64,000 nt of DNA from Bdellovibrio bacteriovorus HD100 (GTDB lineage: Bacteria > Bdellovibrionota > Bdellovibrionia > Bdellovibrionales > Bdellovibrionaceae), in NCBI RefSeq assembly GCF_000196175.1, contig NC_005363.1, positions 2,170,001 through 2,234,000 on the forward strand, in the 5' to 3' direction. The notes beneath the pieces are model-generated. The model made no database searches, was not told the DNA's origin, and saw only the letters and a program-made list of their open reading frames with translations. Both the position numbers and the translations under genes were made by a program. This document shows positions 44,899-53,246 of this stretch, in pieces (the first letter of the stretch is position 1; each line of letters starts with the position of its first letter).

Positions 44899-46371
44899 CT
44901 ACACTTTTGCCAGGGCCTGCTCTGCGCGAGCCACCAGCGAGGATTTTTTCATCAAAGGAACCAGAGTCTTCAATTCAGCTCCGTGAGGCTTCCCGATCAC
45001 CGCCACACGAATTGGCATGAACAGGTGTTTGCCTTTGGAACCGGTCTGGTTTTTCACTTCGTCCTGCATCTTCAGGAATTCTTCCTCTGTCATATAGTCA
45101 GAAGGATGCGCCTGCAGCAGATTTTTCCAGGAAGTCAGAACCGCTTTCGTGGATTCCCACTTCAGGGTTTCATCGGCTTCCGGCAAGATCACATAAGACT
45201 TGTCATTCAATGGACGATAAAGCTCGATCGCATCAGCCAGGATTTCCATGTAGGGCTTGAACAAATCCAAAGACTTGCTTTGCCATGCCGGATCCGTTGG
45301 CAGATCCATGTTTTCACGAGCCAGGAATGGCGCGACTGCTTGCCACAACTCTGCATTTGGCAAAGCACGCAAGTGCTGCGCATTCATCCATTTGAACTTC
45401 ACACGGTCAAAGATCGCACCCGACGGATTCAAACGGGAAATATCAAACACTTCCAGCATGTCTTTCACAGACAGGATTTCGCGCCCCTGAGGATCAGACC
45501 AGCCCAGCAACGCGATAAAGTTCAATACGGCACTGGCCAGATAACCTTCGTCTTTCAACTGACCGCAAGCCACCGCGCCTTTGCGCTTGGAAAGTTTTTG
45601 GCGGTCTTCATCCAGAATCAAAGCCATGTGACCGAACTCTGGTGTTGGCCAGTTCATTGCCTCATAGATCATCAACTGTCTGAGGGTGTTTGGCAGATGT
45701 TCTTCCGCGCGGAAGACATGAGTCATCTTCATCAGGTGGTCATCGACCACGCAGCAGAAGTTGTAAACCGGCATGCCGTCAGAACGAAGCAGAACAAAGT
45801 CCCCCACCATGTCGGATGGGAATTTGACTTCACCACGCACAAGGTCAGTGAAGATATAATCTTTCACCAGATTTTTGGTTTTAAAGCGAACCACGGCTTT
45901 GTCGCCGGTTTTCAGTCTTTCCAGGGCTTGATCCAAAGTCCAATCCTGGTAAGGCGACACCAAGTGCGCGAAGCTTCCGGCTGCGGCTTTTTGCTTTTCA
46001 ATGTCCTCTTCGGTCATGAAGCAATAGTAGGCTTTGCCTTCTTTCAAAAGCTGATCGGCGATTTCTTTGTAGATGTGCAGACGCTCACTTTGACGGTAAG
46101 GACCATTCGGGCCCACGTCTTTCAACGTCACCGGGTCCACGCCTTCGTCCCATTTCAAACCCAGCCAAACCAGGTCATCCACCACCCCACGCAGAGATTC
46201 TTGAGTGGAACGGGCTTCGTCCGTGTCTTCGATGCGCAGGATGAACTCGCCGCCATTTTTCTTGGCAAAAAGATAGTTATAAAGAGCGGTTCTTGCGCCC
46301 CCCACGTGCAGATAACCCGTTGGGGATGGGGCAAAACGAACACGAACATGCGGAGAGATTTTCGAGGACAT
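44899..46371 (-). CDS. gltX: glutamyl-tRNA synthetase
   Basis: A 490-residue class I synthetase from the ATG at 46371 (GGAG 7 nt upstream; a longer reading adds non-homologous residues). Family motifs: RVRFAPSPTGYLHVGGART (HIGH region), EDTDEARST and the KMSKS loop KLSKRKGAV. The C-terminal half is the alpha-helical anticodon-binding domain of bacterial GluRS. A terminator-like hairpin lies 38-62 nt before its start, so it may be partly attenuated when read through from carD. Confidence 0.95.
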   Translation of the reverse strand: MSSKISPHVRVRFAPSPTGYLHVGGARTALYNYLFAKKNGGEFILRIEDTDEARSTQESLRGVVDDLVWLGLKWDEGVDPVTLKDVGPNGPYRQSERLHIYKEIADQLLKEGKAYYCFMTEEDIEKQKAAAGSFAHLVSPYQDWTLDQALERLKTGDKAVVRFKTKNLVKDYIFTDLVRGEVKFPSDMVGDFVLLRSDGMPVYNFCCVVDDHLMKMTHVFRAEEHLPNTLRQLMIYEAMNWPTPEFGHMALILDEDRQKLSKRKGAVACGQLKDEGYLASAVLNFIALLGWSDPQGREILSVKDMLEVFDISRLNPSGAIFDRVKFKWMNAQHLRALPNAELWQAVAPFLARENMDLPTDPAWQSKSLDLFKPYMEILADAIELYRPLNDKSYVILPEADETLKWESTKAVLTSWKNLLQAHPSDYMTEEEFLKMQDEVKNQTGSKGKHLFMPIRVAVIGKPHGAELKTLVPLMKKSSLVARAEQALAKV

Positions 46372-46403
46372 ACGGAAACTCCAAAGCTGGGAAAGGCCCA
46401 AAA

Positions 46404-46433
46404 TAAAAAAGGCCTGGTCTAAGAACCAAGCCT
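46404..46433 (-). terminator. terminator or attenuator between carD and gltX
   Basis: Minus-strand stem AGGCTTGGTT/GACCAGGCCT with a short loop and a TTTTTTATTTT tail. It lies 85 nt after the carD stop and 33 nt before the gltX ATG. Confidence 0.8.
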
Positions 46434-46517
46434 CGAATTTATTATGTTTTTCTGAAATCGTCCAGCCCACTTAACATTTACTAGGCTGGTCAAAAAGGTT
46501 CAGCCGCAAGGCGACTG

Positions 46518-47012
46518 TTAACCCGTGATGCCGAAGATCGCTTTTACTTCTTCTTCTTTGAACAGCTCTTCCTGGCTGGTCGCCAAAGTCAGCTCTTTCA
46601 GAAGCAGACTGCGCGCAGAATCAAGCATCTTGCGCTCACCGAAGGAAAGCTCTTTGTCCGCTTTCAAAAGGAACAAATCGCGTAAAACTTCAGCAATCTC
46701 GAATACGGAACCCGTTTTGATCTTCTCCATGTACTCGCGATAACGGCGATTCCATGTCTGATTGTCGATCTTGATGTCTTTTTCTTTAAGGATTCCAACA
46801 ACTCGGGATGCTTCGGATTTGGAGATGATAGGACGCAAACCCGCGGACTTTACGTTCGTGGTAGGGATCATGATCTTCAGACCCGTGTCCACCAACTGCA
46901 TGTTGTAGAACGTCGTCTTAGTACCAAGCATCTCTTTGGTTTCAATAGAAACCACTTTAACAACGCCGTATCCAGGATAAACTGCATTATCACCGACATC
47001 AAACGTCTGCAT
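46518..47012 (-). CDS. carD: CarD/CdnL-type transcription regulator
   Basis: A 164-residue protein. The N-terminal RNA polymerase-interaction domain (CarD_TRCF) begins MQTFDVGDNAVYPGYGVVKV and includes YNMQLVDTGLKIMIPTTN. The C-terminal helical DNA-contacting domain has NRRYREYMEKIKTGSVFEIAEVLRDL and LSFGERKMLDSARSLLLKE. CarD/CdnL binds the RNA polymerase beta subunit and stabilises open complexes at rRNA and other promoters. GGGGAGG precedes the ATG. Confidence 0.94.
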   Translation of the reverse strand: MQTFDVGDNAVYPGYGVVKVVSIETKEMLGTKTTFYNMQLVDTGLKIMIPTTNVKSAGLRPIISKSEASRVVGILKEKDIKIDNQTWNRRYREYMEKIKTGSVFEIAEVLRDLFLLKADKELSFGERKMLDSARSLLLKELTLATSQEELFKEEEVKAIFGITG

Positions 47013-47156
47013 TCACGAACCTCCCCAAGGGAAAAGGGACACGTCCTAGGGCCTAGACCTTTGGACAGACTTGCAACCTCGACTGTTCTATCAAATTTGA
47101 CACGAGTTATCAAACGGGAGCAGCGCATTGGAAATAATTTCAGAGCCCAACTCAAA

Positions 47157-47207
47157 ACAAAAAAGGCCCGGAATTACCCGAGCCTTTTGCTAGTATTTAC
47201 AAATACT
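47157..47207 (-). terminator. terminator and adjacent palindrome after the subtilase gene
   Basis: Minus-strand stem AAGGCTCGGG/CCGGGCCTT with a TAATT loop and TTTTTTG tail (47157-47186). Between it and the stop is a perfect AGTATTT-AC-AAATACT palindrome (47192-47207) of unknown purpose. Confidence 0.8.
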
Positions 47208-47225
47208 TAGATGGCCTATTTCGAC

Positions 47226-49361
47226 CTATTTAGCCGTATAAACTAGAGCGTAAGCTTGAGCCCCGTTCTTCCCTTGCGGAACTTTAAAGCCTTTTACAGT
47301 CAACTTGTAAGTGCCCGCCGGCAGGCCGGACTTTTCGATCATCTCAAGATTGTTGATGTGATCGTTCATGCTCAGGGTCTGACCATTTGGCAAAGTCAGA
47401 ACCAAATCCAAGTCGTTCACCAGAGCTTGGGCCGCATTCGCAGAACCCGGAGCATCCGTCCAAACAAGGTTCGCATACAGGCTGCCTGGCGCATTCAAAG
47501 TGAATTCGTAAGAAACCTCAGCTCCTTGAGCCACACCCTGACGGTTGTCGACAAACTGAGTAGCACCGCCCAAGTTGGCGATGTTAGCCACATCCACGCG
47601 ACCGTAACCTTCATCCGAGTTCGGGCGACGAGTCAGGATCTCTTGACCGCGAGCCGCGCCGATTTCACCGAACTGACCTGGGTACATATCAACAGCCGTG
47701 TGAAGCATGGTGGCTTTCATCAAAGCCGCCGATGGGTTTTTCATGCCCAATTTTTCAACAAGCACCTGACGAGCAATCGCCGCCGCCCCCGCAGCCAGCG
47801 GAGTCGCCATGGACGTACCACCAGACCAAACATAGTCTTTGTTGTAAGCGCCCCAAAGCGGAGAAGCGTCTTTTTCCTGAGAGAACACACTCAAAACGTT
47901 AGTCCCCGGAGCCACGATATCAGGCTTCGTACGACCATCTGTTGTCGGGCCACGGGACGAGAACATCGCCAAACCGTTGCCGTTATCAGAGATATAAGAG
48001 CTGTAGATCGGCTCTGAAGGCCATTCATCCTTGGCTGCGCGAAGTTTGCTGATAGGAACCTGAATACCACCGGATTTGGTGACGTTTTCAGAAGCGCCCA
48101 CAGTCAAAACGTTCTTTGCCGTGCCTGGAGAAGCCATGGAGTTGGAATCAATACGGCCGTCTTTGTTCTTGTCTGCGCCGCTGTTACCAGCCGCAAACAG
48201 AATCAACATGTCCGGGTTCGCGTATGACCATTCATCCACTTGAACTGCGAAGTTGTCATAAGCACCGAAGGTACGAGCACCACCCCAGGAATTGGTGTGG
48301 ATACGAGCGCCATCGGCGAAGGCTTTTTCAAACAAATCCCCTAGTTTGGATGGAACACTCAAGTTCTTCATCATTGGGGACCACATGCCTTCAGCAACCA
48401 TGTTCGCCTCGTAAGCGCCGCCTTTCAGCAAACCTTTGGAAGCGGTCCCACGACCCATCACAGATCCGGCAACGTGAGTTCCGTGACCCATTGGATCAGA
48501 CCATGATTTAGACCACAAACCAAAAGGATAACCCGAGATCACGCCGCCTGCGAAATCCTGATGGATCGCGCCGGTGTTACCGGAATCAAGACCCGTATCC
48601 GCCATGGAAACAGTCTGACCTTTACCTGCGTAGCCCATGGCCCAAGCTGCATCAAAGTTCATCAAACGAGTGCCGGACTCATCGCCCGTCAGGTCTGAAT
48701 AATCACCCGCTGCAGTTGCAGAAACCTGATCTGCCAGATCTTCATCCATCGCAAAGTGCAGGGATTCAATCACTGGAGCCGGCTGAACGTGCTCAACACC
48801 TGTCAAAGCAGCCACCGCCGGAACAAGTCCGCGAGGAATCAAAGCAGTGATGTGCTTTCCATCAACAACTTGAACCGCTACTTTAACATCCATTTTTTCA
48901 ATTTTAGAGGCGATCACTTCCACTTCGTGGGATTTGAAAGTGTTCACAAGGACTGCAACCATGTTGTCTTTAGTAAAGACGCTGGCTGGAGCAAAGGAGT
49001 TGCTGACTTTATAATTGCCAGCGTATTTCACCACAGCCTGAACACCAGGGTGGTTGGTTTTGAAAGTCACAAGATCAGAGTAGATCCCACGAACAACCAA
49101 AGCATCATCCGGAAGATAGCCGAACACTTCAAACTGAGCCTTCAAAGCTGCTTTGTCTTTTTCAGTAACCGCTTTTTTGAACTGAACGATGTATTCAGTG
49201 GCTTTGGCTTCCATCATCCAGGAAGCAGCGTAGTTGCTGGTAAGTTTGTTGGTGTCGATAGCGCCAGCATTGAATTTCAATACCGTGCCTGCTTGTGCCG
49301 CGCTGACAGAAAGAACTGCCGCGACCGTAGAGACCGTGATGCCCTTCACAAGATGATTCAT
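47226..49361 (-). CDS. secreted subtilisin-like protease, KP-43 type
   Basis: A 711-residue S8 serine protease. Signal peptide 1-24 (AQA); residues about 25-200 form a propeptide-like region with YIVQFKKAVTEKDKAALKA. The catalytic triad is Asp255 (SMADTGLD), His293 (GHGTHVAG) and Ser517 (GGTSMATP), with oxyanion Asn393 (AAGNSG). A C-terminal beta-barrel from about 600 holds NDLDLVLTLPNGQ and DHINNLEMIE, as in KP-43-type oxidation-stable subtilases. Probably exported for digestion of prey or surface proteins (inference). Confidence 0.93.
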   Translation of the reverse strand: MNHLVKGITVSTVAAVLSVSAAQAGTVLKFNAGAIDTNKLTSNYAASWMMEAKATEYIVQFKKAVTEKDKAALKAQFEVFGYLPDDALVVRGIYSDLVTFKTNHPGVQAVVKYAGNYKVSNSFAPASVFTKDNMVAVLVNTFKSHEVEVIASKIEKMDVKVAVQVVDGKHITALIPRGLVPAVAALTGVEHVQPAPVIESLHFAMDEDLADQVSATAAGDYSDLTGDESGTRLMNFDAAWAMGYAGKGQTVSMADTGLDSGNTGAIHQDFAGGVISGYPFGLWSKSWSDPMGHGTHVAGSVMGRGTASKGLLKGGAYEANMVAEGMWSPMMKNLSVPSKLGDLFEKAFADGARIHTNSWGGARTFGAYDNFAVQVDEWSYANPDMLILFAAGNSGADKNKDGRIDSNSMASPGTAKNVLTVGASENVTKSGGIQVPISKLRAAKDEWPSEPIYSSYISDNGNGLAMFSSRGPTTDGRTKPDIVAPGTNVLSVFSQEKDASPLWGAYNKDYVWSGGTSMATPLAAGAAAIARQVLVEKLGMKNPSAALMKATMLHTAVDMYPGQFGEIGAARGQEILTRRPNSDEGYGRVDVANIANLGGATQFVDNRQGVAQGAEVSYEFTLNAPGSLYANLVWTDAPGSANAAQALVNDLDLVLTLPNGQTLSMNDHINNLEMIEKSGLPAGTYKLTVKGFKVPQGKNGAQAYALVYTAK

Positions 49362-49446
49362 AATACCCCCTCTGAGTACAAAATCAGATCACGACCGAAG
49401 TCCAGTCGCAAGGGGTACTTAGTATATTGATGCGCTGAGTGATTTT

Positions 49447-49851
49447 TTAAAGACGATGAGCCATCACAGCCAGAGATAGATTCCCTGCCGTGCGACCTTT
49501 GGAGTTCATGCCAAATTCCATCTCTTGATTGTCAGGAGCAAAAATCTGAGCGCGTTCCGCGAGTTTCTTTTGCCCACGAACACGTTTGGTCACGGTCACA
49601 TCCATATAGAGACCGTCTTTTTTATTCACTTGGGATTTGCGCGCAAACACTTCCACCAGTGTTTCGCTTTGTCCATCGTCAGAGATTTCGCTGATAAAGC
49701 TTTTTTTGCCGGATTTAGCAACCGTATTGATTGAAATAGGAGAAGCCCCCTTCAAACCGACACGCATGTTCACCTTATAAGAAGGTGCCGCCGCCAATGA
49801 CTGAAGAGAGAATAAAACTGTTGCCGTAACTACGCTGAAGATCAATTTCAT
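49447..49851 (-). CDS. small exported protein of unknown function
   Basis: The ATG at 49851 has AAGGA about 10 nt upstream and opens a signal peptide ending LAAA. The 134-residue product has a beta-rich mature domain with YKVNMRVGLKGASPISINT, a Lys/Arg-rich segment TKRVRGQKKLAER and a C-terminal AGNLSLAVMAHRL. No cysteine and no recognised family. It lies between the subtilase and the RCC1-like lipoprotein on the same strand. Confidence 0.65.
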   Translation of the reverse strand: MKLIFSVVTATVLFSLQSLAAAPSYKVNMRVGLKGASPISINTVAKSGKKSFISEISDDGQSETLVEVFARKSQVNKKDGLYMDVTVTKRVRGQKKLAERAQIFAPDNQEMEFGMNSKGRTAGNLSLAVMAHRL

Positions 49852-49969
49852 AAGAGCACATCCTTGTGATCTGTGAAAAGGATGACAAACAAAATTCACG
49901 GATGCAACAGCAAAATGTTCCGTATTTTTTTGCCAACTGACGAAGCTTCCCACTTTCGGATGAACCTCG

Positions 49970-52900
49970 TTAGTCCATGAATACAACTCCGGCCGAATCC
50001 CCACCCACAGCGGCGTCTCCCCAGGTGACGACACTGCCGTTGTCCTTCAGCGCGGCAAAAGCCCCTTCGGTGGCATAGACGACCTTCACTCCTGAAGTGA
50101 GCTTACCAGCTTGAGCACCGGGACTGCCCCCGTGAGCCCCATCACCCCAAACAACAACAGCACCGTTGGATCGAAGAGCGGCAAACGCCCGGCCGGAAGC
50201 AACCACCTCTTTAACATAGCTGAGAGAAGAACTGACAGCTGAAACATCTGCACCGGCGGCAGCATCACCAGCTGTCTGGATCGTTCCATCATCCAACAAG
50301 AATGCGGTGGCGGCCAGGTTTGTAAAGGCACGAATGAAGCGATTTGAAAAATTCGCATTTAAAGTTCCATTGCCGGCCCCTGTCGAGCTTTCTCCCCAGC
50401 TGACCATGACACCGTCAGCCTTGTTGGCAAAATATCCTTTACCTGTCGAAGTGACTCTTAAAACATTCGATGACAACGAAGCACTCACCGAAGAGCTGTT
50501 GCCGCCAAAAAGAGAATCTCCCCAAGTAACAACCGCTCCCAATGGCTTCAAAGCCGCAAACGCTCTATCTGAAGGGATCACATCCACAATCCCACTTGCA
50601 AGGGAAGCGGACACAGACGAAGAGTCCCCGCCTGCGGCAGAATCACCCCAGGTCACAAGGCTGCCATCATCTTGCAGAGCCGCAAACGCTCTTTTGTTGG
50701 AATAAATCTGAACTGTTTTTGATGTCAACGCCCCAAGCACGGAGGCACCATCGCCCCCGGCGGCCGCTTCACCCCAGGTCACAACACTTCCATTGTCTTT
50801 TAATGCCGCAAAGGCCGTGTCGGTTGAATAAATCCGAACAACCCCCACCAATTGGGCTGCGACCGCGGAACTGTCACCCCCAGACGGCGAGTGCCCCCAG
50901 GTCACAACAGTCCCATTCGCTTTTAAGGCGGCAAAACTGCGACTGTTCGCATGGATCGTCTTCACTCCGGAAGCCAGCAAAGCACCTGCGGTATCGACGT
51001 TCCCACCGTAGTCACTGGCTCCCCACGCAACCACCGAACCATTTGACTTCAGCGCCGCAAACGCACGCTCTGTAGAGAACAGATCTTTTACCCCAGCCGC
51101 CACCGCCGCACTTGAGAAATTAGCAATGTCGCCTCCCCAACTGACAACGGAACCATCAGACCTCAAAGCGGCAAAGGCCTTTTTGGATGCGATAACCTTC
51201 TTGGTCGACTTAAAGGGCCCACTCAATGACGATGAGATCGCACTGGTGTCGCTATCCAAACCCCACGACACGATGGTTCCATCATCTTTTAAGACAGTAA
51301 ATGTACCGTAGTTGGAAGTGAGTTTGACGACTCCAGCCCCAAGAGAAGAGCTGACCGTTGAGGTATCGCCGCCATAACTCGCATTGCCGGACGCCACCAC
51401 TGAACCGTCGGATTTAAGAACCGCATAGGCGCCCGCGGTCGTGGTTTCCAATCCCACGCCATCGGCTGCCGCCAACTCTGTGGCCGCTCCAGTACCGCTA
51501 GAGATGCTGTAAACCGCCCCGTTGCTTTTATAGGCAAAGACCCGGTTTCTGGCCACGAAAATGTCCGAGACACCCGATGCCAGCTCTGGAGGTGATGCGG
51601 AGAATGGCGTGTAGCCTCCCCAAACAAAAACAGCACCACTGGAGCTTAAAGTGACAAAAATACTGCCAGCGCAAACAATTTTGCGATTCTTTTGCAGCTG
51701 AGCCAAAAACGCTGACGGGTCGCCACCGGCCGTCGCCTTACCCCATGTGATCACCGAGCCATCTGCCTTCCGCCCGGCAAATCCACCTTCATTATTGGCA
51801 CAGATCAGCTCGATAACACCTGGAGGAGCCACTGCATCTGCTCCATAGGCCGTGCTGCCCCAATGATATATAGATCCATCCACACGCATGGCCGACCAGG
51901 CATTTCTCTTACCAGCGGCGGCAATAACTCCGGAGCCCGGAGAAGAAATAGCAACCGGAACCGAACTCTCGTCACTATATCCACCCCAAACGGCAGCTGT
52001 TCCATTGGCCTTTAATGCCAAAACACTATCCCTTGCCGCTATAAGTTTGTGCACACCACTATTGGCTGACGTTACTGAAGTCGGAGGATTTCCTCCAGAG
52101 TGAAAGTAGCCCCAACCAAACACAGTTCCATTGCTTCTTAGACCGGAAAAGGCCTCTTCATTTGATACCATCGAAACCATGTGCTGCGCTGACGTGACAT
52201 CCGAAACCGCTCGCGAGCTTCCCCAGTTCACCAGAGTTCCGCTGGATTTTAATACGGTAAATGCATCTTCATAGTTCGGCGCGAGCACCGCACTGATTCC
52301 TGACTTTACCGCATTCTGAGTTGCCACACTCATATTCGTCACAGCGGCATTCCAGCCCCACGGAACAAAAGAACCATCCCCAAGCAAAACCCCGGAAGTC
52401 CGTCTGGAGTTGAAAATATCCACCACTTTATAAACCTTCACAGGAATGACGAATGAACGCGCATCACTCACAAAGTTTCCGGCACTGTCTTCGTAATAGA
52501 CGCTGACGCTAATATTTCCGGCGCCTGAGCTGGCAACCACAAGATCCGCGCTCCAAACTCCCCCGCTGCAGGCAACCGTGTTATTTGTCGGATAGTTAAG
52601 GTAAATATCTGTCCCGGTCTCGTCACAAGAACCACTGACAATAAAGCTGTTTGCATCAGCAACCGAGCTGCCGGCCACAGGACTGGTGATTTCGATCACC
52701 GGTGCGATGTTGTCGACTGTAATCAAAAACGGAGACGTTGTTTGAACACTCGACTTTCCATCGTTGCTTCGCGCAACCCCCGGTGCCACACCAACACTTA
52801 CAACTCCATTGCCCGTGCAGTTATAAAGTTCGACGTAATAGCCTTCAGAGTCGTCAAAATACACCTCGCAGGTCGCCGCCCCACCATTGACCACGATATC

Positions 52901-53161
52901 AGACTGGTCAATCTCGATGATGTCTGCATTTTCAAACTGCAGCTCCATCCCGACATAATTGTCTACGTTCACAGTTAATCTTGAAGGAGTGTCAAAGGTG
53001 ACCGTAGGAAATATCTCAGTCCCACTATCGGGCGTTAAGTTTTCAATTAATTGAGAAGCCTTCTCTGCAACCAGAGATGCATCCAAAGAGCACCCCACTG
53101 ACAACAGGAAGAAAAAAGATAGAATCAGAATCCGAGACGTTCTAAATAAAACATGATCCAT
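49970..53161 (-). CDS. 20-repeat RCC1-like lipoprotein
   Basis: A 1063-residue lipoprotein: signal peptide with lipobox SVGC (Cys24); residues about 45-245 hold two Ig-like units (IAPVIEITSPVAGSSV opens the second). From about 255 to the end there are 20 tandem repeats of about 38-40 residues with the RCC1 core AFAALKxNGSVVTWGxxxxGGD. Twenty units would fill three seven-bladed propellers almost exactly; the last repeat is cut short. Surface location is likely, ligand unknown. A perfect sigma-28 -10 box lies 7 nt upstream of the ATG, and no Shine-Dalgarno is present. Confidence 0.85.
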   Translation of the reverse strand: MDHVLFRTSRILILSFFFLLSVGCSLDASLVAEKASQLIENLTPDSGTEIFPTVTFDTPSRLTVNVDNYVGMELQFENADIIEIDQSDIVVNGGAATCEVYFDDSEGYYVELYNCTGNGVVSVGVAPGVARSNDGKSSVQTTSPFLITVDNIAPVIEITSPVAGSSVADANSFIVSGSCDETGTDIYLNYPTNNTVACSGGVWSADLVVASSGAGNISVSVYYEDSAGNFVSDARSFVIPVKVYKVVDIFNSRRTSGVLLGDGSFVPWGWNAAVTNMSVATQNAVKSGISAVLAPNYEDAFTVLKSSGTLVNWGSSRAVSDVTSAQHMVSMVSNEEAFSGLRSNGTVFGWGYFHSGGNPPTSVTSANSGVHKLIAARDSVLALKANGTAAVWGGYSDESSVPVAISSPGSGVIAAAGKRNAWSAMRVDGSIYHWGSTAYGADAVAPPGVIELICANNEGGFAGRKADGSVITWGKATAGGDPSAFLAQLQKNRKIVCAGSIFVTLSSSGAVFVWGGYTPFSASPPELASGVSDIFVARNRVFAYKSNGAVYSISSGTGAATELAAADGVGLETTTAGAYAVLKSDGSVVASGNASYGGDTSTVSSSLGAGVVKLTSNYGTFTVLKDDGTIVSWGLDSDTSAISSSLSGPFKSTKKVIASKKAFAALRSDGSVVSWGGDIANFSSAAVAAGVKDLFSTERAFAALKSNGSVVAWGASDYGGNVDTAGALLASGVKTIHANSRSFAALKANGTVVTWGHSPSGGDSSAVAAQLVGVVRIYSTDTAFAALKDNGSVVTWGEAAAGGDGASVLGALTSKTVQIYSNKRAFAALQDDGSLVTWGDSAAGGDSSSVSASLASGIVDVIPSDRAFAALKPLGAVVTWGDSLFGGNSSSVSASLSSNVLRVTSTGKGYFANKADGVMVSWGESSTGAGNGTLNANFSNRFIRAFTNLAATAFLLDDGTIQTAGDAAAGADVSAVSSSLSYVKEVVASGRAFAALRSNGAVVVWGDGAHGGSPGAQAGKLTSGVKVVYATEGAFAALKDNGSVVTWGDAAVGGDSAGVVFMD

Positions 53162-53168
53162 AGATCAC

Positions 53169-53176
53169 TTATCGGC
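53169..53176 (-). promoter_or_regulatory. sigma-28-type -10 box at the RCC1-like lipoprotein gene
   Basis: GCCGATAA on the minus strand is a perfect sigma-28 -10, ending 7 nt before the ATG at 53161, which implies a leaderless mRNA. The expected -35 position reads TGTT, a poor match, so an activator may be needed. Confidence 0.5.
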
Positions 53177-53246
53177 ACATCACGGAACAATAACAGTGGT
53201 TTAAACCAATAATACCAGGTCCCTGTGTTTCAGAACGAGACTCTGG

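Noticed and set aside
43642-46422. A 926-codon open frame on the plus strand opposite cysS and gltX
   Set aside because: It is antisense to two certain synthetase genes, its product is His/Arg/Phe-rich with no domain, and codon bias of the real genes explains the lack of stops.
50000-52400. Regular DNA repeats resembling a CRISPR array
   Set aside because: They are in-frame protein repeats of an RCC1-like propeller; unit identity is partial and there are no constant repeats with variable spacers.
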